From a virus, in the IMG/VR virus record IMGVR_UViG_3300015360_000029, positions 23,460 through 87,459 of that record: a stretch of DNA of 64,000 nucleotides; one strand, 5' to 3'. A program made the translations under genes and the position numbers. Below are positions 49,915 to 57,890 of the stretch, piece by piece. How positions within the stretch are numbered: the stretch's first letter is position 1; each line of letters opens with the position of its first letter. The notes beneath the pieces were generated by a model. It had not been told where the DNA came from and did not search any database. It saw nothing but the letters and a program-made list of their open reading frames with translations.

Positions 49915-52092
49915 ATGACACTTCTCAAAGAACTGTTCGCGCTAACCGAACTTAAGAATCACATGGGCGAAACTGAGTATAGCTCATACAAGTCTTGGAA
50001 AGCTGCTGTGAAGAAAGTTGTTGGCGACTCACCTGTGACATTCATTGGTGACTCTAGTATGGACGAAGCTCATGTCAAGGATGACAATGGCAAGATGCGT
50101 GCCGTTGGCGAATGGGATGGCTACGTTGGCGTCGTCTACAAGAAGCCAGCTGGCATGAAGGTTGATGAAAGTCGCCTCCGCTCGGCGAAAGAACGAGATG
50201 CTCACGATCTTGGTTTCAAAAATGCTTCAAAGGGTACGCCGACTGAACTCAAAGACACGTGCCCGTACACAAGCGGGACACCTGAGTACCGCGCGTATTA
50301 CCGCGGTGTTGAAGATCACGCTATGGCGAATCCAAAGAAGGCGAAGTCATTGAAAGAAGGCCGTGGCTGTCCTTCATGGTTCAAGAACGGTGCGAAAGTG
50401 AAGCTTCGTTCAGAGTACGCTGACAAGGACCCTCAAGAAGTGTTCACGCTTTCGAACGTTGATGACGAACAAGGCGATGGCAAGATTTCGGATGACGACG
50501 GCAAAGGCTGGACAGTCAAGCACTTCAAGGTGTACCCAGCGAACCTGAAGACTGAACCTGTCGATGAGACGCTGACGACGGCTAAGGCTGAAAGTCATGG
50601 CGGCGAATGGCTCGTGAAGTTCATACACTGCCCTTCGGCTACAGACAAGCGTCAGCTTTCGATTCGTTCAATCAAGGCGATCACGTCCGGACAAGCTGTC
50701 GCTCTCGCAAAGGCGAAGCTCCCGAAGGAACTTCAAGACTGCGCTGAAGTCGAGTCGGTCAAGATGATGTCTGAGCCTGTCAAAGAAACACTGGGTGAAG
50801 ACGCCGATTACGCAAAGCAGCTCGTGCGCGGCGAGAAGGCTGGACCTGGCGTTATGAACAAGCTTAATCAATGGTTCACAAAGCTTGTTGTCGATAAGGA
50901 TGCAAATCGTTTCCTTCCGGCAGACAAGGCACTGGATCAGCTCGCACGAGCTGGATTCAGCAAGGATCAAATTCAGAAGATTCGCGATGCAGCTGCCGTT
51001 GCTTGTAACACTGCAATCGAACGGATGCAATCGAAGCACGGAGATCGTGTTCCAGCAAAGTACATCTCGAAGATGGGATCAAGCTTCGGCGTGTTTGATC
51101 TGTATCTCAATGTCTCCGAAGAGATTCACAAAGAGTTCGCAGCGTTGATGCGCAAGCTGTTTGATGCGAAGCTCGACAAGATGAAGGACGATTTGCTGTT
51201 GCCAAAAGCCGCTATTGGGAAGTCGCAAGAAGCGTCGATGAAGGGTGATTGGGGAACTGCCAAAAAGCATTTTGATACGTACGATAAGGGTACAAAGCTC
51301 AAAGAGGATGATGCTCTGCAAAGTCTCGGGAAGATTCTTTCTGGAAAGGCGACTGAAGCACCTGCCAAAGACGAAGTCACCGATTCAACAGATGCTTCAA
51401 TCTCCACAGCACCGGTTGAAGAACCAGCACTTGAAGGTCCAGTGTTCAAGGCCGGTGACAAGGTGAAGCCAAAGTCAGGTCCGCACGCTGGTGAAATTCA
51501 TACAGTTCAGAAAGTCCTTGCGAACGGCTCGCTCGACATCGTTCCGGATAACGTCACCAAAGTGAAGTACGCAAAGGGTGGAGCGAATGCACGCCCAGAA
51601 CAACTTGAACTTTTTGAAGGTTTTAAGTTTCTTGGTTTGTTCAAGAAAGGTTCATTGCTCGCTCAATTCTCGCTGATGGAAACTAAATGGACACCAAAGA
51701 AAGACGATGTGTCATTTCACAATAGCTCTGAAGAATGGAAGAGCGGGTACACGGATTACATGAACGGTCAGAACTGGAGCTTTCCTACAGCTCGATTGAA
51801 ATCTGCCGAAGGTAAGAAGTACCGCAGCGGTTGGGACGAAGCTGAAGCAGCAAAGAAGCGCATGAAAGAACAGGGCAAGGTCACTGAAGCTCGTTCGAAC
51901 GATGACTTCATGCCATTGTCGTACGGTGCCAAGAAGGGTCACACGATCGAAGCGTACGGTCGCAAGGGCATGAATAGTTTGAAGTGGCGCAAGATGTTCG
52001 TGTCTCAGAAAAAGCTTGATGATTGGGTCGAAGCTAATGACGCAAAAGTTGAAGGCATGCGCAAGCTCGACGACAACGAAAAGGTGAAGTGA
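49915..52092 (+). CDS. large multi-module putative head-cargo protein with RMF-like segment
   Basis: A 725-aa protein. Start MTLLKELFALTE resembles the KELF targeting form. Residues 91-137 (AKERDAHDLGFKNASKGT..., TCPYTSG..., YRAYYRGVEDHAM) follow the ribosome modulation factor layout (E-R-x-A-H-x-x-G-Y...C-P-Y...R-x-x-W-x-x-G). A weaker second copy lies near 601-646 (GYTDYMNGQNWSFPTARL...). Two KOW-like beta segments (about 155-205 and 520-555) and a helical middle lie between. Internal L-E-G and L-F-E-G sites could be cut by gp21. Function unknown. Confidence 0.65.
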   Translation: MTLLKELFALTELKNHMGETEYSSYKSWKAAVKKVVGDSPVTFIGDSSMDEAHVKDDNGKMRAVGEWDGYVGVVYKKPAGMKVDESRLRSAKERDAHDLGFKNASKGTPTELKDTCPYTSGTPEYRAYYRGVEDHAMANPKKAKSLKEGRGCPSWFKNGAKVKLRSEYADKDPQEVFTLSNVDDEQGDGKISDDDGKGWTVKHFKVYPANLKTEPVDETLTTAKAESHGGEWLVKFIHCPSATDKRQLSIRSIKAITSGQAVALAKAKLPKELQDCAEVESVKMMSEPVKETLGEDADYAKQLVRGEKAGPGVMNKLNQWFTKLVVDKDANRFLPADKALDQLARAGFSKDQIQKIRDAAAVACNTAIERMQSKHGDRVPAKYISKMGSSFGVFDLYLNVSEEIHKEFAALMRKLFDAKLDKMKDDLLLPKAAIGKSQEASMKGDWGTAKKHFDTYDKGTKLKEDDALQSLGKILSGKATEAPAKDEVTDSTDASISTAPVEEPALEGPVFKAGDKVKPKSGPHAGEIHTVQKVLANGSLDIVPDNVTKVKYAKGGANARPEQLELFEGFKFLGLFKKGSLLAQFSLMETKWTPKKDDVSFHNSSEEWKSGYTDYMNGQNWSFPTARLKSAEGKKYRSGWDEAEAAKKRMKEQGKVTEARSNDDFMPLSYGAKKGHTIEAYGRKGMNSLKWRKMFVSQKKLDDWVEANDAKVEGMRKLDDNEKVK

Positions 52093-52406
52093 TGAAAGTC
52101 TCAGAACTTTTTGAAGGTGTTGATACGCCACCGCGCCGTCCGAAGTCTGTGATTCAATTCAGCGCTAAGGTCGCCGCTGAAGAACTTCGAAAGAAGGGTT
52201 TGAGCGTTCGAATCGATACTCGTGTTGTTGGGCGACATGAGAAATCAGATCGAACTGTGATGACAGTTACTGGTGACATTGAAGAAGCAGACATCTTGAA
52301 GGTGCTGAAGAAACACAAAGTCGTGTTTGCCACTGTTGGCTCGACGATGAAGGGTGACAAGAAGATCAGAATGATTCGTCTCGTTCAACCAAAGGAAGCT
52401 CAATGA
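52092..52406 (+). CDS. small putative head-cargo protein
   Basis: A 104-aa protein, MKVSELFEGVDTPPRRPKSV. The N-terminus is the K-V-S-E-L-F-E-G form of the targeting signature. The rest is a compact alpha/beta pattern (V-S-A...V-M-T-V-T-G-D-I-E-E-A-D-I-L-K-V-L-K-K-H), perhaps ferredoxin-like. TGATG with the upstream gene; a GTG one codon earlier is possible. Confidence 0.6.
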   Translation: MKVSELFEGVDTPPRRPKSVIQFSAKVAAEELRKKGLSVRIDTRVVGRHEKSDRTVMTVTGDIEEADILKVLKKHKVVFATVGSTMKGDKKIRMIRLVQPKEAQ

Positions 52407-52504
52407 AAGTTCACGAGCTATGTTCGATCAAGCTGACACGCGTACTAATCTTATCACGCTCAATGGTATCATCACAATCATGCCAGGCGCGTGATGCAAC
52501 GTAA
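52403..52504 (+). CDS. 33-aa ORF, possible cargo-gene remnant
   Basis: MKVHELCSIKLTRVLILSRS plus thirteen residues. ATGA overlap with the upstream gene and a K-V-H-E-L start like the targeting signature, but the rest does not look like a folded protein. Probably a decayed cargo gene or leader. Confidence 0.35.
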   Translation: MKVHELCSIKLTRVLILSRSMVSSQSCQARDAT

Positions 52505-52522
52505 ACGTCTCTTGCTAAAAGA

Positions 52523-53284
52523 ATGATTTCATTTAAGCAATTCCTTGAAGAGGCTAAGAAGAAGCCTAAAGAAGACAACTGGCACTCTGGGCCAGAAGCG
52601 TATGCTTCAGGGTACTCGAACCTTCGCGACATTCAAGCAAACCTTAATGTCGAGATGGATGGGCGAAAGAAGTTCCAGTTGTTCGTTCCGAAGCGGCGCG
52701 ATCCACAAGTCGAGATCGATCGTGCTCGTGATCGTCGGTATCGTGAAGCGAAACGTGAAGTCGACGCTGAGCTGAAAGAAGAGAAAGCACCAGTTCTAAC
52801 TGGGTTCAACGAAGCTCCTCCCGGTGACAACAAGCCTGGCAGGTCTTTCTGGACATCAACAGCGATTGATCGAAACGATGGTACGTACACATCCGATTGG
52901 TATCTGTACGTCAAGAACAATCATCGTGGCTGGCAAACTGATTACGGGTACTTGTTCGAAGTTCAACCTGACGCTCGAGTATTCAACATCAGCTACGCAG
53001 AACAATACTATCAATGGGCGATGGATCAGAAGCGAATGAAGCTTCCAGAGCGTGAATACTATCGCCCGTACTCACGCGACGATATGCGTTCAAGGTTCCC
53101 TTGGGATGAGCTCAGTCGGCACTTCGATGCTGTTCATTGTTCGCATCCGGACCGCGGGCACGGATACGGCGACGATTTTACATACGGCTGGGATGTTGAA
53201 TCTACAGCGTGGTTCAACACTGCTGCTCTTAAATACAAAGGTGCCGTGAAACTGTTTCGCGGCGGAGATCCAGATGATGAATAA
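52523..53284 (+). CDS. putative head-cargo protein, possible ADP-ribosyltransferase-like
   Basis: A 253-aa protein beginning MISFKQFLEEAKKK. After a basic linker the C-terminal 160 residues show R-S-F-W-T-S-T-A-I, GYLFEVQPDARVFNISYAEQ, H-F-D-A-V-H-C-S-H and Y-G-W-D-V-E-S-T-A-W-F. Short S-T, V-x-x-I and late W-D-V-E elements recall ADP-ribosyltransferase or RES toxins, and T4 packages the ART Alt, but I cannot confirm the fold. Overlaps the next gene by 8-11 bp. Confidence 0.6.
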   Translation: MISFKQFLEEAKKKPKEDNWHSGPEAYASGYSNLRDIQANLNVEMDGRKKFQLFVPKRRDPQVEIDRARDRRYREAKREVDAELKEEKAPVLTGFNEAPPGDNKPGRSFWTSTAIDRNDGTYTSDWYLYVKNNHRGWQTDYGYLFEVQPDARVFNISYAEQYYQWAMDQKRMKLPEREYYRPYSRDDMRSRFPWDELSRHFDAVHCSHPDRGHGYGDDFTYGWDVESTAWFNTAALKYKGAVKLFRGGDPDDE

Positions 53285-54161
53285 GCTGACGTTCAAACAA
53301 TTCCTCGAAGATGCTCGTGGCGCTCATGGCGAATACACGAATGACATTGGTGAGAAGACAATGGTTCATGCGATCATCAATGCTTTGTTTGGCGGGCGGA
53401 AAACTGACGAGAACTATGATCGCGTGTATAGTTTCCTTGAAGAGAACGAGCAGTTCTACGATGCCTTCTACGATGCATTCGCTGAGAAGGCAAACATGAA
53501 GGCGGCGATTTCATACGCTGAACGAAACAAACTTTCAATACCGGCGACAGCGCTCTCTCCAGAAGCTTCGAAGAAAATACAGGAGTTCAAGATTCAATTG
53601 AAGCAAGAGTTCAATGATTGGGAGAACTTGAATGAAGACAAGGAACTCAAGGGCAAGACGAAATCAAGTAAGCGTGCCTATAAAGACTACACGAATTTCA
53701 AGGGTGTCAGTGCCGAAGATAAGAAAGAGCTGAAGAGCACGATGGATCGTGAACTCAGAAAGTTCAAGAAGTCTGACCATAAGGACCCGAAGTCGTACCC
53801 AAAAGATTGGCCAGCTGACAAGAAGTACAATGCGAAGCTGAAAGAAAAAGGTAAAGAACTTCCGAAGTCGAAGTACACAGATAAGTACAAGGCAATGTAC
53901 GGCGAAGTTCAGCTTTCAATCAATGATGAAATGTTATCTGAAGGTAATGTTGATGTGGCTTTGAAGAACAAAGCTGAGAAGACTGGTATTAAACAAAGCA
54001 CTCTTCGCGCTGTTTTGAATCGCGGTCTTGCTGCTTGGCGTCAACATCATCGTCCAGGTGTTGGACAGATTCAATGGGCAATGGGTCGTGTTAATAGCTT
54101 CATCACCGGTGGTGGCGCTCGCAAAGCCGACAAAGACCTGTGGGACAAAAGGAACGCATAA
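53277..54161 (+). CDS. putative head-cargo protein with DUF5824/DUF5872-type segments
   Basis: A 294-aa protein beginning MNKLTFKQFLEDARG, the signature with a three-residue prefix. The middle is Lys-rich (S-K-Y-T-D-K-Y-K-A-M-Y-G-E, pattern of small phage and large-virus domains). The C-terminal LKNKAEKTGIKQSTLRAVLN, then R-G-L-A-A-W-R-Q-H-H-R-P-G and R-V-N-S-F-I-T-G, matches what I know as DUF5824. Highly basic, so DNA contact inside the head is plausible. ATG at 53274 is an alternative start. Confidence 0.65.
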   Translation: MNKLTFKQFLEDARGAHGEYTNDIGEKTMVHAIINALFGGRKTDENYDRVYSFLEENEQFYDAFYDAFAEKANMKAAISYAERNKLSIPATALSPEASKKIQEFKIQLKQEFNDWENLNEDKELKGKTKSSKRAYKDYTNFKGVSAEDKKELKSTMDRELRKFKKSDHKDPKSYPKDWPADKKYNAKLKEKGKELPKSKYTDKYKAMYGEVQLSINDEMLSEGNVDVALKNKAEKTGIKQSTLRAVLNRGLAAWRQHHRPGVGQIQWAMGRVNSFITGGGARKADKDLWDKRNA

Positions 54162-54571
54162 TGGATTTTTCTCAAGATTATAACCCGAATGCGGCTCGCC
54201 GCCCAGTTGACCCGATGGCGAACCTCGTCTCAAAGCTGATGCTCGCTCGCACAGTCGCGCACATGTGGCATTGGAAAGTGAAGTCGTTCGCGATGCACAT
54301 CGCTCTTGGCGAGTTGTACGACGGGCTCACTGAGCTTACGGATCAGCTTATGGAGATGTACATGGGTTCGTACGGAACTGAAGCTCACATCGAGCTTAGC
54401 GACCCGAACGCATTCAGCGAGCAAGATCCAACCGAGTTCATTCGGCAGCTTCATGAGTTCTTGAAAACAGAGCATTCGCTGGTCCCGCAAGACCCGTTCA
54501 TTGTGAACAAGTTCGAAGAGATTCAAGCTCTTGTATCCACAACTAAATACAAGCTAGAGAACTTACGATGA
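54161..54571 (+). CDS. conserved phage protein with HMWHWKVKSFAMH helix
   Basis: A 136-aa helical protein. The AHMWHWKVKSFAMHIALGEL stretch and Y-D-G-L-T-E-L-T-D-Q-L-M-E look like a Dps/ferritin-type four-helix segment (H-x-x-H-W) and occur in an uncharacterised phage family. It lacks a full ferroxidase set as far as I can see. TAATG with the upstream gene; ATGA with the next. Function unknown. Confidence 0.65.
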   Translation: MDFSQDYNPNAARRPVDPMANLVSKLMLARTVAHMWHWKVKSFAMHIALGELYDGLTELTDQLMEMYMGSYGTEAHIELSDPNAFSEQDPTEFIRQLHEFLKTEHSLVPQDPFIVNKFEEIQALVSTTKYKLENLR

Positions 54572-54921
54572 CATTCAAGAAGCTGGAAAACCTTCCGAAA
54601 GTACCGCACACGTACGATGACGTGATGAAGGCAATGGCTGAACTTTACAAGGGCGTGTTGAAACAATCACACATGTATGGTGGCAAGAGCTCGAAGCTAT
54701 TCATCCCACAGGTTGTTGAAACTTCGCTGATGAAATCAATCAACGCTGATGATCTATACGAGAATGACGAAATCTGCTGCCTGCTTGATCTCGCTGATCG
54801 TTCGTGTGAAGATCTGGCAAGTCGTCTGAAGGACCAAAATGATGAACGCAGTCTTCAACTGCTGACGTCTCTTCTTCGCGGAATGCATTTAGCTATCAAT
54901 GCCGATAGAAGTAAGAACTGA
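54568..54921 (+). CDS. 117-aa unknown protein
   Basis: MTFKKLENLPKVPHTYDDVM, mostly helical, with E-I-C-C-L-L-D-L-A-D-R-S-C-E-D-L-A. The T-F-K-K-L-E start is only weakly like the targeting signature and is not counted with it. ATGA coupling to the previous gene. No family recognised. Confidence 0.6.
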   Translation: MTFKKLENLPKVPHTYDDVMKAMAELYKGVLKQSHMYGGKSSKLFIPQVVETSLMKSINADDLYENDEICCLLDLADRSCEDLASRLKDQNDERSLQLLTSLLRGMHLAINADRSKN

Positions 54922-54933
54922 CTGATTTAGTAT

Positions 54934-54942
54934 CATAAATAT
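54934..54942 (+). promoter_or_regulatory. late-type promoter box
   Basis: CATAAATAT. Since it ends one base before the ATG at 54943, that ATG is unlikely to be the start and the ATG at 54967 is preferred. Confidence 0.55.
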
Positions 54943-54966
54943 ATGATGGAAAAAAGAAACCCATCA

Positions 54967-55548
54967 ATGAAAACTGTTGCATACATTCACGGCTTCAATT
55001 CGTCTTCACGATCGTTCTCATACTTACTCAAGAATCTTCAAATTCACAATGTGATTCTTGTGAATTACGAAAGTCATCAAAAACTTCAAGATTCGCTTGA
55101 TCAAGTTTTTCGACAACTCCCGAAGGGTGAGATCGCGCTTCTTGGACACAGCCTTGGCGGTTTGATCGCGACCCTCTTGGCAATTGACGAACCTCAACGA
55201 ATCACAGATCTCGTAACGATTTCGGCGCCGCTAGCTGGATCGAAAGCTGCAAATGCTCTTCGTTGGCTTCCAGGCTCTCCGGCACTTCTCGAAGGCATCA
55301 CACAGACTTCGCCATTCATTCGGAAAGTATCAACAGCGAAACTTTCAATTCCAACGTTGAGCATCTTTAGCACTAGTGGTCATTTGAAAGCTCTTGGCGA
55401 AACTAATGACAGCATCGTTTCAGTTGCAAGTCAAAAGGCTTTAAAATTCGGAAAGAAAGCTGAAGTGAAGGCGAATCATTTTGAAGTTCTGCTTCACGAT
55501 CGAACAACAGATCTTATTCAGAAACACCTCTTTGGAGATCGATCATGA
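54967..55548 (+). CDS. alpha/beta hydrolase, lipase/esterase-like
   Basis: A 193-aa protein with oxyanion region YIHGFNSS, nucleophile elbow GHSLGG (S62), an acid in T-N-D-S-I-V-S and the catalytic His in N-H-F-E-V-L-L-H. The V-T-I-S-A-P-L-A-G-S pattern is typical of lipases and PGAP1-like esterases. No signal peptide. It is expressed from its own late box directly before the terminase genes. A lysis or envelope role is possible; substrate unknown. Confidence 0.75.
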   Translation: MKTVAYIHGFNSSSRSFSYLLKNLQIHNVILVNYESHQKLQDSLDQVFRQLPKGEIALLGHSLGGLIATLLAIDEPQRITDLVTISAPLAGSKAANALRWLPGSPALLEGITQTSPFIRKVSTAKLSIPTLSIFSTSGHLKALGETNDSIVSVASQKALKFGKKAEVKANHFEVLLHDRTTDLIQKHLFGDRS

Positions 55549-56297
55549 TTCTTTCTACGCGCGCCCAAAAAATCTCAAATACTGAAGAACTTCGTCGTTG
55601 TGCTTTGGACCCGAAGTACTTCATGATGAAATACATTCTATCGGAAGTTTCGAGTGTTCAAGAGAAATTCATCGACGGAATCCTTGAATTCAAGCAGCTC
55701 ATCGTGAAACATCCTCGTCAAGGCGGATTCACAACTGCATCAATGGCATATCTTCTTTGGGAGATGATGTTCATGCCGAATCGAACATCGGTTGTTGTTC
55801 TTTCCACAGTTCAAATTGCGACAAATTTAACTGCAATCGTTCGGGTAATGCAACAAAAGCTTCCAAGCTGGCTGAGATCTGAAATTTTGTATGAGGGGCG
55901 AGATTTATTGAAATTCGAAAATGAATCAAAACTATCATTCGTAGCATGTTCAGAAAGATCTATGCATGGCGTCATGTTCGATACTCTATACATCGGAGAC
56001 ATGGCGTATGCTGATGAAGCTCATCTTCAAGGATTCTGGAAAAATGTTGCATCGCGCATTGATTCGCATACGAGAGTTTTGATTCATAGTACACCAAAAC
56101 CTGATGAAAATTTGTTCAAAACACTGTTTCAAAAAGCAGCTAAGGAACGCTCTATGCTTCAAACAATGAGCTTCGAGTACTGCGAGATGCCATACGCTTC
56201 GTTGCAGCATGAATCACAGACGATAAGCTACATCGGTTTTAGCGCTTTTAGAATTGAATTCATGGCACTATTCGAAAATGAAGAACCCACAGCTTAA
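55545..56297 (+). CDS. inactive terminase ATPase-domain paralogue
   Basis: A 250-aa protein that aligns by eye with the N-terminal ATPase half of the gp17 encoded just downstream: C-A-L-D-P-K-Y-F-M-M-K-Y with C-K-D-D-P-I-Y-F-M-R-N-Y; A-Y-L-L-W with M-Y-L-L-W; I-H-S-T-P-K with I-S-S-T-P-N. Walker A is HPRQGGFT where gp17 has QPRQCGKT, losing the Lys; Walker B LYIGDMAY replaces LYLDELAF. No nuclease domain. Likely a duplicated gp17 turned regulator, or a decaying copy. ATGA with the lipase gene. Confidence 0.7.
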   Translation: MILSTRAQKISNTEELRRCALDPKYFMMKYILSEVSSVQEKFIDGILEFKQLIVKHPRQGGFTTASMAYLLWEMMFMPNRTSVVVLSTVQIATNLTAIVRVMQQKLPSWLRSEILYEGRDLLKFENESKLSFVACSERSMHGVMFDTLYIGDMAYADEAHLQGFWKNVASRIDSHTRVLIHSTPKPDENLFKTLFQKAAKERSMLQTMSFEYCEMPYASLQHESQTISYIGFSAFRIEFMALFENEEPTA

Positions 56298-57831
56298 GAA
56301 GGCATTCGCCACGGATGAATATACTCCGTACATGATATCGGAGCTTCGGAAGTGCAAGGATGACCCGATTTATTTCATGCGGAATTACATTAAGATTCAG
56401 CATCCGACGAAGGGCACTATCAAGTTTAATCTATTTGAATACCAAGAACGGTTCGTGAAATGCATGCACGAAAATCGATTCGTTCTCACGCTTCAACCGC
56501 GACAGTGTGGAAAGACACTCACAGTCGCTATGTATCTTCTTTGGTTTTCATGCTTTACTGATGATGTTACAGTTCTGATTGCTTCTAAGAATCAAAGTCA
56601 CGCACTCGAGATCGCAGCTCGTGTTCGATTCGCGTATGAAGAATTGCCGAACTGGCTGAAGCCAGGATTGAAGTATTTCAACAGGCACAATGTCGAGCTT
56701 GATAACGGGTCACGCATTGTTTCGGAAGCAACAACCGAAAAGACAGGTCGAGGTCTCTCGATTTCGAAGCTGTATCTTGACGAGCTAGCTTTTATCTCGC
56801 CACGAATTCAAGAATTGATGTGGGCATCGCTCGCGCCAACTCTATCGACTGGTGGTTCAGCGATCATCTCAAGCACGCCGAACGGTGACACAGAACTGTT
56901 CGCTCAATTGTGGCGTCGCGCGATGTCAGGCCTTCAAGACGAGCTAGGGACGAATTTCGTTCCGTTTCAAGTTAATTGGCGCGAACATCCAGAACGTGAT
57001 GATAGGTATTGGGATACAATGGTGAACATGCTCGGTCTATTGAAGACTCGGCAAGAAGTCGGTGTCGAATTTCTTTCTTCTGATGCGATGTTAATTTCAT
57101 CAATGAAGCTTCAGCAAATCGCTGGGAAGATGGTTCATCATGAAGACATGGGATTCAAGTTCTGGGTTTCTGAAGAAGAGCTCGGCGGGGCCGGCAAGAC
57201 ATATCTTGTATCAATCGATCCTGCGACTGGGAATGGAAAAGACTTCAGCGTAATTGAAATCTTCGATTTCCCTCGGCTTCAGCAGATTGCTGAATGGCGT
57301 TCGAATGAAATCAACATCCCGCTGTTGTACGCGAAAGTAAAGTGGATTTTGAATAAACTCTCGGCTGTTGTGAATCGCGGCAGGGCCGAAGTGCTGTGGA
57401 CGTTCGAACGGAACGGGATCGGCGAAGCCATGTCTGCTCTGTACTTCAATGACGAAAATCAGCCAGAACACCCAGAACTTTATTGTGATGTTCCTGGAAA
57501 ACTCGGAGTGTATACGACTGGGAAAACGAAGATTCAAGCATGTCTTCAAACGAAGGGATTGATTGAAAAGACGAAGAACGGGTTCGATCTTGCTTCCGAA
57601 ACACTGATCTTCGAGCTGAAGAACTATGTAGCGAAAGGCGGATCATATGAAGCAAAGTCTGGTGCGACTGATGATTGCGTTTCAGCTTTACTCGGCATCG
57701 CACGCCTTATCAAGCGATTATCTGAGTACAATGATGATGCATTCAAGCAGGTGAACGAATACGTGAATCCTGAAGCTGAAGATACCGAAGATAGTTGGGG
57801 TGGCGAGCCTGTCCCGTTTGTGATAGTGTAA
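56278..57831 (+). CDS. 17: terminase large subunit gp17
   Basis: A 517-aa protein (T4 gp17 is 610 aa). Walker A QPRQCGKT (73-80), Walker B LYLDELAF, coupling motif ISSTP, then a RuvC/RNase H-like nuclease domain with SIDPATGNGKDFS, FERNGIGEA and TDDCVSALL supplying acidic metal ligands. It powers DNA packaging into the prohead and cuts the concatemer. ATG at 56278 (MKNPQLKK...) is preferred over a TTG at 56254; the gene overlaps its paralogue by 20 bp. Confidence 0.93.
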   Translation: MKNPQLKKAFATDEYTPYMISELRKCKDDPIYFMRNYIKIQHPTKGTIKFNLFEYQERFVKCMHENRFVLTLQPRQCGKTLTVAMYLLWFSCFTDDVTVLIASKNQSHALEIAARVRFAYEELPNWLKPGLKYFNRHNVELDNGSRIVSEATTEKTGRGLSISKLYLDELAFISPRIQELMWASLAPTLSTGGSAIISSTPNGDTELFAQLWRRAMSGLQDELGTNFVPFQVNWREHPERDDRYWDTMVNMLGLLKTRQEVGVEFLSSDAMLISSMKLQQIAGKMVHHEDMGFKFWVSEEELGGAGKTYLVSIDPATGNGKDFSVIEIFDFPRLQQIAEWRSNEINIPLLYAKVKWILNKLSAVVNRGRAEVLWTFERNGIGEAMSALYFNDENQPEHPELYCDVPGKLGVYTTGKTKIQACLQTKGLIEKTKNGFDLASETLIFELKNYVAKGGSYEAKSGATDDCVSALLGIARLIKRLSEYNDDAFKQVNEYVNPEAEDTEDSWGGEPVPFVIV

Positions 57832-57855
57832 AGTTCTCAGCTAAGTGCTTCATAG

Positions 57856-57864
57856 TATAAATAC
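57856..57864 (+). promoter_or_regulatory. late-type promoter box for giant fibre gene
   Basis: TATAAATAC, full consensus core, 26 nt upstream of the ATG at 57891 with TAGGAG between. Confidence 0.75.
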
Positions 57865-57890
57865 CGTCTGAACAACTAGGAGTTCTCCTT

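Noticed and set aside
52411-52632. 73-codon minus-strand frame
   Set aside because: Overlaps the start of the FKQFLEE gene on the plus strand, which has clear signature and codon pattern.
56254-56277. TTG at 56254 as gp17 start
   Set aside because: It extends further into the paralogue without a ribosome site; ATG at 56278 begins the part that aligns with gp17.
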